The notes under the pieces: model-generated
The model's input: only the letters and a program-made list of their open reading frames with translations
Told to the model about the DNA's origin: nothing
The model's database searches: none
DNA from: Larus michahellis
Lineage: Eukaryota; Chordata; Aves; Charadriiformes; Laridae
DNA length: 64,000 bases
Reading direction: 5' to 3'
NCBI RefSeq assembly: GCF_964199755.1
Contig: NC_133907.1
Span: forward strand, 3,973,001-4,037,000
Program-made: the position numbers and the translations under genes
Part shown: piece after piece, positions 56,465 through 64,000 of the stretch
Layout of the letters: each line of letters starts with the position of its first letter
How positions within the stretch are numbered: the first letter of the stretch is position 1

Positions 56465-59400
56465 CTGTTCAAATCAAGAAAGAAAAACACAACCAGTGAA
56501 TTCAGCGCACGTGAGACTTGTGGCATTTCTGTTCCTGGAGGCCCATTGAAAAATCCTGAGCCCGCGTCTCACACAGTTTAAGACTGGAATGGGTTAGCAG
56601 ATCAAAGCTTAGGTACTCGCACCAGCTAAGTCAACGAGAAGGTTTCTTGCCCAGAGGTGCCAAGTGCTTCCAATGCGTACAATGTTCAAAGACTTTTCTT
56701 TACCTTTTGCCACAGTAGTTTTCAGCCAAAGTTATAACTTCGGCCGGGAAAGGGTGAAGGGAAGTGAGAAAAGTTATAACTTTGGCCAGGAAAGATGAGG
56801 GGAAGGGAGACAGGCAGAAGGAAGTGGATGGGACGGAGAAATTAAATCACTGCTCTTGTACAAGCGCAACAGGTTTTGAAGGTGCAGGGTTGTGTTCAAC
56901 AACGTGTGAGCAGGAACACGCAGAGACAGTTTTTAAGAGCACAAATGCAGTTTAAAATACCAGTTCACAGTGGAGTTACAGGAGTTATAAAATGTTCTGA
57001 TCAGTTTGTATACAAATACGTACAAATTAAAAAGAAATAAATACAGATCTGACTCGTGAGGGTATTCAGAGACAGCCTCTTTCGATCTAGAGAGAGCCTT
57101 GGGCCAGATTTTAGTACAAAACCTATGGACAACATCACACTGGCAAGCAATCTCCGACTTGTATGTGCAGTTGCCATGACTGGGCATGCAAACGCTGGCC
57201 GGTGCCAACGACCAGAAACACAGCTCAACCTTCTCATAACCACGCTGCGTGCAACAGCGGCCACCACGCAGCTGAATGGCTACAAAAACCTCCTCTGCAA
57301 CCGCTGCCAAGCCCAACACTGAGAAAACTAAATAAATCACTTACAAATAGCTCTTCATAATAGACGACGTTTAACTGTTCATCGTGGCTGCCTGACCACA
57401 CTCCTGTGGGTCTTTCACCGTGGTACCCCACTGATGGTCGTACCTGGCAAACCTCACTGCGGCCGCGGAGCTGGTGGAGCTTACAGCCCAATAGCTCAGA
57501 GCAGGGATTTCACTGTCGACACTTAGTTTTAAAATTCCTACATGGAGATATGGATGGAGAGGAGAGCTGCGACCGTGTACTGCAAAGATTTCTTTTTCTA
57601 GGGTTGTAGGAAAAACTGCTCTTCCCTCTGCAAGCAGCCAGACCTTACAATGGTGGGTCAAATTCAACACCTGCGTTGCACCTGCATTTTCTATTTTACA
57701 AGCTCCTTTTTGTGATATCCATGCTCCTCAGAAACGATCTGCCAGCAGACAGCAGGTGAGGAGACAGTTCCGCACTTTCCCAGCAGTAAAGCCCAATCTT
57801 CTGTCCCATTTTGCTGGAGAAACTAGGGTGGGCAGGGCATCAGCCAGCCTCTGGCACTGCAAGAAAAGGTCCCTTCCTGGCAAGAACACTTCGTGGAGGT
57901 AAAGGACGGAGATAAAACACAAAGAGATGGGGAAAAATGGAAGAAAATGTGTGGGAAAAGAAGATGAAAATAAAATCAAATGCCTCAGGGATGCAAAGAT
58001 AAAGGTGCCGGAAATATATTATGGCAGCTTCACACATTACCACCAGGCAACTGAGTCACACCACCTTTCCACCACCTTGTTCTCAGGCAGAGTATTACAT
58101 TAAGGGTCCAAAAAGCACATAAGAAACTTGAGTGCAAAGAAACCTTTGGAAATCAGAACAGTAAGGGTTTGTTAAAAATCTCGCTACCTTTGATTTGACC
58201 GTCCTCTGTTGACCAGCTACCCTGCCACCACGGATGTGGTGCCACATCTGCGCGTTGCCAGGGATGCGGACAAGCAGCCCGAAGAGGTTAAGGCAGAAAG
58301 TTGCTGGAAAGTTTCTGCACAGCTGGAAGCAATGGCTCAATACACACGGCTGAGGTTAAACAGCCCGATTTCACTCATAAGGATGCAAAAATGATGTCAA
58401 GTCCTTGGAACACACGATCCTGCTTTGACAGCCAGATATGCTGAGTGGAAATACAGCCCCCGAACACCAACCCAAAGGTTTATTTGAGGATTGAACACCC
58501 AAGGACTGGAAATAACTGCTTGAGAGCGGCGCGGGAGAGGGCTTTTGTCTATTTACCCACAGGACAAAGACAACACAGGCACCGACCGTGCGCGCTTCCT
58601 TCCCTGCCCTCTGCCAGCGCGCTTTCATCTGCAGCCAGGGGAGGACGAAGGCAGCTTGTTCTCTGTTATCTGATCCTTGGCTCTACTTCTGAGGATGCCA
58701 GATGCACTGACAGACGGGTGCCAGCTCCCATGTCCTTCCCACGGACGCAAGCACCCTGCCATGCAACCGCCATCCGCCGCCTGTTTCACAGGGGGCACGA
58801 GACGACGACCAGGTCCTGGAGGCAGGGTCACACCAACGGCACCACGACGGCCTGTACTCCTTCACTCACCCTTTGTCTTTAATGCAATGAGTTCGGACCA
58901 GGACTGAAGTCCAGGGGGGATTTCAAATTGCAACATGTTGCCTGACTGCGTTTTGGTGCTATTTAAAAGCATTAACCTAGTCCGTTTTTTTGTCTTGGCT
59001 GTTTAGGACAGTTCAAGGGGATGTAATCAGTGATCCAAGCCAAAGAAGACAAATTCTGGAAGTTCAGATGGCATGCAGTACACAGGCCTCTTATCTCATC
59101 GTCTGACACTTAAAAATTTGTTCGTTGCCCGATTAAAGGTTAAAAAGCGTATGGAAGAAGCCATCTCTGTTTCCTGTCTCAGGATTCCCCATTGTAATAG
59201 GAGGATATGTTCTGGAAAAAACTCAAAAGTGAGATAATTTATGAAGTCCATCATAGCCCACATATTCCAAAATGCTGCTTTCAGAGAAATCCATAGACAA
59301 GACAGCGCATCTGGCTCCTAGAAAGACTTTAAATGGCTTGAGCACAGCTGTCTGCTCTCGACTCCTGTGCAATTCGCCCACAGGCAGAGAAATATGTGAA

Positions 59401-62400
59401 ATCCTGGCATGACCTGGATATTGATCCCAGCTGCAATCAATAGCAAACCGCCCAAATTCCTGCTAACGTTAAAGAGGACTGAATGCTAGGATCTACTGCT
59501 AACCAGATCTGCTGGGAACGCATGCTCTGGCAGACAGAAGCTGGAAAGATCATTATTGATGCGTGTCTTAACTCTACCCTTTAGCAAAACAAGCTAAATT
59601 AAAAGTATCAGAAGTACGTTTCTCAGAGCTTATCAAAAGATGGCAGAATAGTGTGGCATTCCCCTTCGTGCCAGCTGGTGAACTGGGCTCCAAATGAGGA
59701 GGTGGACTCAATCGTACAGGTTTTCTTCCTGAAAAATTCTTCTGAGATCTAAAGCACCATGAGATCTGGCCCAGATTCACTAAGATTCACTAACATTTTA
59801 CATTCAGTTTCCTTTAGGTTTTATGTCCTGAGCACCCCTCCCTTCTCCTCCCCCACCCTCTCCCCGGGTTGCCAAGCACAGGCTTAAGTTGCATTAAATG
59901 AGTCGTTTTCTGTTTTGAAGAATGTATTAAATGATGTGACAGTACAGAATTCAGCCTCAAAATGTGTACTCTTTCCTCTTTTCATTTGACAAACCACATG
60001 CTACAGTCGTTGTGACATAACAGCTATTTTTTTCTTCCCACCATTAATAGGAATCATCACGTAGTGTATTTAAAGGGGGAGAAAAAGTGAGTTTAATGTT
60101 CAGCCATGCATTCTCCCTTGTTGACAGAAGGATCTGGAATAGCCATTTCCCATATTTGAAGGGGAAACTTTTATTCTGAGATCCAAGCAGGCTCCGACAT
60201 CCCCTCCTTGCTGGCAGGAACATGTTCTCTCAAGAGCTACTAGAGGGTTCAAGACAGAGCCTCCACATTACTCCTGTCATTCACCCTGAAACCCTTTACA
60301 AGCAGCATCTAAAGGAGAGCTGCAGTGCTCACCAGAAGTGCCTTTTGCTCTCAACTAAGTAGAAAGAGAAATATGACGTGAGCAGGCCATTGAAAGGGCA
60401 AAGGAACAAGCAGAAGCACATATCACGGTGTGGTCTCCACAGAGTCCCTACTCTCTAGGATGCCCTTGCCACAGGCAGAACAAAATACATACCGGGGAAG
60501 TTAAGAATTAGTGCTTTGGTCCCAGGGCGGGACATTTCTACAGACAATGCTGGAGAGACTCAAGTAGCAACAACCATCTGGTCGCGATGGCCTTGGTTTG
60601 AAAATACAGCAATCGACCAGTTGGGTCAACATGGCTGGGTGCTGACCTCCTGCGGGAACACGTAAGGGGACAGTCATGCAGGGGTGTCGTCATCCATCCC
60701 CACCCGAAGATGACCTAAAGGAGCAAAAACTGGAAAGCAAGGAGACGCTACGCCTTGCCATGGGCTCGCAATGTGTTTGCTGCCTTCCCCAGTCCACCAC
60801 CTGCTGTGAGCTAACGTTGGGGTAAGCACGGCTGGCGCTGGCAAACTCAAGCCAAACATCTGTTGAGGAGCTGCGGGTATTTTGTGCGTGGCATACAAGA
60901 GGGTCTTCCCCTCCTTCTCTCTGCTACCCTTTTTTTTTTTTTTTTACCGAGGGGACATATTAATGGTTTAAAAATGCACAAAGGACATCCTGACACCAAC
61001 ATCTGCATGGGAACTAAGAGCAAATAGGAAGGGATGAGGAAACCTTCAACCCTAAGACCTTTAGGCAAGAGGACTTCTCCAATGCACACAACATTGCAGA
61101 AAGCCAACGAGCAAGCTCCCAGCGGTGCGGCATTTAGGACAATCGCTTATTACCTGTGGGACCAGGAATCCCCAGCCAGAAAAATAAAATGAGTGTATCT
61201 ATCTCTTCCACAAACAGACAGGGCTCCTGTTTTTAATTTTAAAGCAGTGCTCTGTAATTTATCAAATCTCCCACACCAGGGAGAGAAGAGAGGAGAGCCA
61301 GGGGATGGTTTGAGCTGTCAAAAAAGCCCCACTGGACGTTCACGGCAGGCTCCAATTCTGTCAGTCTGACAGTCCACCTCCCCGCATCCCACGCAGGCTA
61401 CAAAGGTTTCCTTATCAGGGTGGTTTATAAACTGTCAAACTTGGACATACTACAGCCATCCTGCCCCTAAAGGAGGTGCAGAACAGAAGCTTCACCAGAA
61501 TCTGCTGCCCTTCCTCTGCCAGGCCAAAGCACTGTTGGAAAAGGCTGTTTATTTGCTTAAGGAATATTAATTTAAGTGCCATGGCAGAAAGCTGCAAGCT
61601 CAGAGCTCTGCATATGGAACCTGAGCTATTCTGTCCTCCAAACCTCTTGCTTCAAATATGCTGGCCAAACTTTCCCGGCAAGTCTCTCTGGGATTTTAAA
61701 GGATTTATTCTCTTTATCGCTTGAAAACCTATATGAATCCTCAGGCAAAAGTTTATCATCTAAGAAACATCAGCAGATTCTTCAGCTCTTATCAGTTTTG
61801 ATGTGGGAATTGGACAAACCAAAGTTCCTGGAGAACTAAATTTGCTTTAGGAGTGCGAGGTCTGACGTTCTTTCATTCAGTTATCAAGCTCCTCATCCGT
61901 GGGAGTTACCTACTACGAGTGTGAGAATAACCGATTTTTCCAGTTTGCTGGCCAAACCTGGAAATACAACCCAGCGTAAGAAGTACTATGTGAACGGAAA
62001 GGTTTCCTTTGCAAAACCAGTCAATTTTCAGAATTCAAATATAAAAATGCAGTATTTTGTTAGAGCGGTGTTTCACCTAGTCCAGTATTCCAGCTCTGAT
62101 GGACTAACATCACAGGACGGTGTTTAGGGAACGCAGGACAGCCTGTCCACCATCTGTGCAAAACACACTCCTCTTACTGCCTCGGCATCCATGATCACGA
62201 GGTTAGGGATGTTAGGGGGTAAATTCCTGCCTATTCCCTTTAGTATGGACTTTCATGGACTCGCTGTCCTTCAGGTCCCTGTCCAGGAGGGTACGGAGAC
62301 AGAAAGCAAAAAGAATTGGACAAATTCATGGAGCGTGAGCAGGTATCATGTACAGGTTCTCCACCTCAGCCAGGCTGCGTATCTATATCTAGCTTTAAGC

Positions 62401-64000
62401 AGAGTGGCAGGAGGCAGAAAGAAAGAAGCAGAAGTTCTTGCAGATGTCAGGGAACTGCCCAGACCGCGGCGCTGGCAGGGCAGGAACTGGGAGCTCTTAC
62501 AAAGCTCCGCAGGTTGGGTGGAGCGCCTCTCCAAGTGAAGGCTTGCCAGCATCCTGAGATTCCCCAGGGTTCGGCTGAAACTAGCCTGGCGGTCCTGCCG
62601 AGCTGCCTGCCAAACATCTGTCTGCATCACACAGAGATGACATAATTTGGAACGGTTTGTTTTCTCGACTCAGGAGAGCTTCAGGGGTGGAAGAGCAGGT
62701 CTGGAGATCACGATGCCTCAGCAGAGCTTTGTGATAAGGTAAAACCCTACGGACTCACGTTCTGTTTTCTCCCTAGATATCTTGGTCACATTTATCACCC
62801 CATCTCAAATGACAGAAATCCATCCAAAGTATCCTTTCTCTCTATTATTTTTGGTAATTAAGTACCACATGGTGCTGTTTGAGAGACTAACACGGGCTGT
62901 TCTTGTGCTCTGGATGAACAGCATCATCGGCAGTAAAGTTTTCCACCACTCTGCTAGTTGACCACCTTGTCCTATGAGCAGGAGCCTGGGCCATGAGCAG
63001 GGTACTTTGAAGCCTCCTGCAGTCATGGTTTGGCCAATCAGTCCCACACACGCGGTGGAACAATCTTTAGCAAATGTTGATTTTTAAAAGATAGCTATTG
63101 AGCAGGTCTCGATGATAAAGTCCTGCTGTATTCCCACTCTTTCTACAACTTCTTACAATTGACCGAAGGCCTTATTGCCCAGGTCTTCTTTACAGGATCA
63201 GGGACTTCAGATCTCTCAAGGTCAGACACAAAACCTGGACTCTCTCTTGCCGTTTGGGATCATTAATGTACAAACCCCAAAAATACGAACGCCTAGCATG
63301 CAGCGTAGGTTCCCAAGCAAGTCGGTTTGCCTCGCAGAGAGATTTGAGCTTGGACCTGGAAATCTTACAGCTGTTAGCGCCATGTTACAGCTCGGATAAT
63401 CAGATCTGAGTCTCAACAAGCCAATTACATCCAGCATAGTGCTGCGCCGACACGGCTTCTGTTCCTGATTTGGGAGCTGGTTTGTTTTCAGCTCCTTGGC
63501 TACACGGTGCAGATGTACTCGTGTCTATCTTCAAAGCCTCAGCCTTACAGCGGCAAGAAGCAGCAAAGGCTCCCACTGTTTCCTTTGAGCAGAGTGAGAA
63601 ACTCGTTAGCAGAGGAGTGCATTACACCGACGTGAGCACGCCTGCTCGGGCTGGGATGCAAGACTGAAGGAACTGCGTTCCACTCCCATTCCTACCTGCA
63701 GCAGGATAAATGTAGGCATTTGTTCCAGGGCAAGGCTTAGGAACAAGACTGCATTTGGAAGGATGCGCTCTCACTTCGGTCAAAGTCATGTTGAGCAACT
63801 GATGTGATTTACGCGTTTGAGACGGTCATAGACTAGAAGAAAATTTTAACACATCCCTCCGCTATCTTGATCCCAGGCCAGCTCGTTTTCATAGGCTGCT
63901 CTAAAGCCACACTTGCGGAAACATCCTCAGGCAGCGGCAGTATGCATCAGGATTTTTAATTATTTTTTTTAAAAAGACAGGTTAATTGCCAAAATGAAAG
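56465..64000. other. intron or 5-prime flank of peroxidasin-like gene, no exon recognised
   Basis: I looked on the - strand for a 72-base LRR exon ending in CT|GT, for the LRRNT cysteine pattern, and for a signal peptide. No convincing match appeared. The stretch holds a good isolated donor near 57350 (GAGCTATTT|GTAAGT) with an open frame upstream that has no LRR pattern, a poly(T) run near 60931-60947 and otherwise unique sequence. PXDN has very long first introns, so the 5-prime exons may lie beyond the right edge. Confidence 0.5.
56731..56814. repeat. 42-base tandem duplication upstream of first found LRR exon
   Basis: GTTATAACTTCGGCCGGGAA at 56731 is repeated at 56773 as GTTATAACTTTGGCCAGGAA. 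Both copies continue into an AAG/GGGAAG-rich half. A few differences between copies suggest an old event. Confidence 0.8.

Noticed and set aside
57001-57491. Isolated good donor near 57350 with an open minus-strand frame (DEQLNVVYYEEL)
   Set aside because: No LRR pattern, no LRRNT cysteines and no phase-compatible acceptor, so not accepted as a peroxidasin 5-prime exon.
63190-63262. Minus-strand peptide TLRDLKSLIL before a GTAAAG, similar to the end of an LRR exon
   Set aside because: The leucine spacing is one residue short, there is no N-x-I core upstream, and no acceptor 72 bases before. Judged chance.

Overview
The window looks like a gene-dense, GC-rich piece of a bird genome. The evidence is several CR1 LINE fragments with the avian 3-prime tail (repeated ATTCTATG-type octamers), compact vertebrate GT-AG genes, and the pair PPDPF and SRMS, which lies at human 20q13.33. 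No species is assigned. There are no bacterial features, CRISPR arrays, tRNA or rRNA genes that I can see.

Layout. 1-8.9 kb: non-coding flank with a purine-rich minisatellite at the left edge. 8.94-12.27 kb: PPDPF on the + strand, with a CpG-rich promoter, a non-coding first exon, four coding exons (113 aa) and a poly(A) signal. 12.3-17.4 kb: intergenic, with one CR1 fragment. In human this is where PTK6 sits, and I find no PTK6 here. 17.4-25.6 kb: SRMS on the - strand, eight coding exons giving a 491-residue SH3-SH2-tyrosine kinase. 25.6-30.6 kb: no gene that I can recognise apart from one unexplained open stretch. 30.67-56.46 kb: a peroxidasin-family gene on the - strand. I could follow 20 exons covering four LRR exons, an LRRCT, four Ig domains, a linker, a haem peroxidase domain, a furin-type site and a C-terminal coiled coil. 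Its signal peptide, LRRNT and first LRR are not found; they are upstream of 56.5 kb or beyond the window. 56.5-64 kb: intron or upstream sequence with no recognised exon.

The main point of interest is the peroxidasin-like gene. It sits beside SRMS and PPDPF, where mammals have no peroxidasin; human PXDN is at 2p25 and PXDNL at 8q11. The 8q11 and 20q13.33 regions are known to share many paralogous gene pairs, so this copy could be a third peroxidasin ohnolog lost in mammals, or a relocated PXDNL. All haem-binding and catalytic residues I could check are kept, unlike human PXDNL. The C-terminal VWC domain seems to be lost through an early stop in a run of five A. PPDPF, SRMS and the peroxidasin do not form an operon or a shared pathway; their closeness is syntenic.
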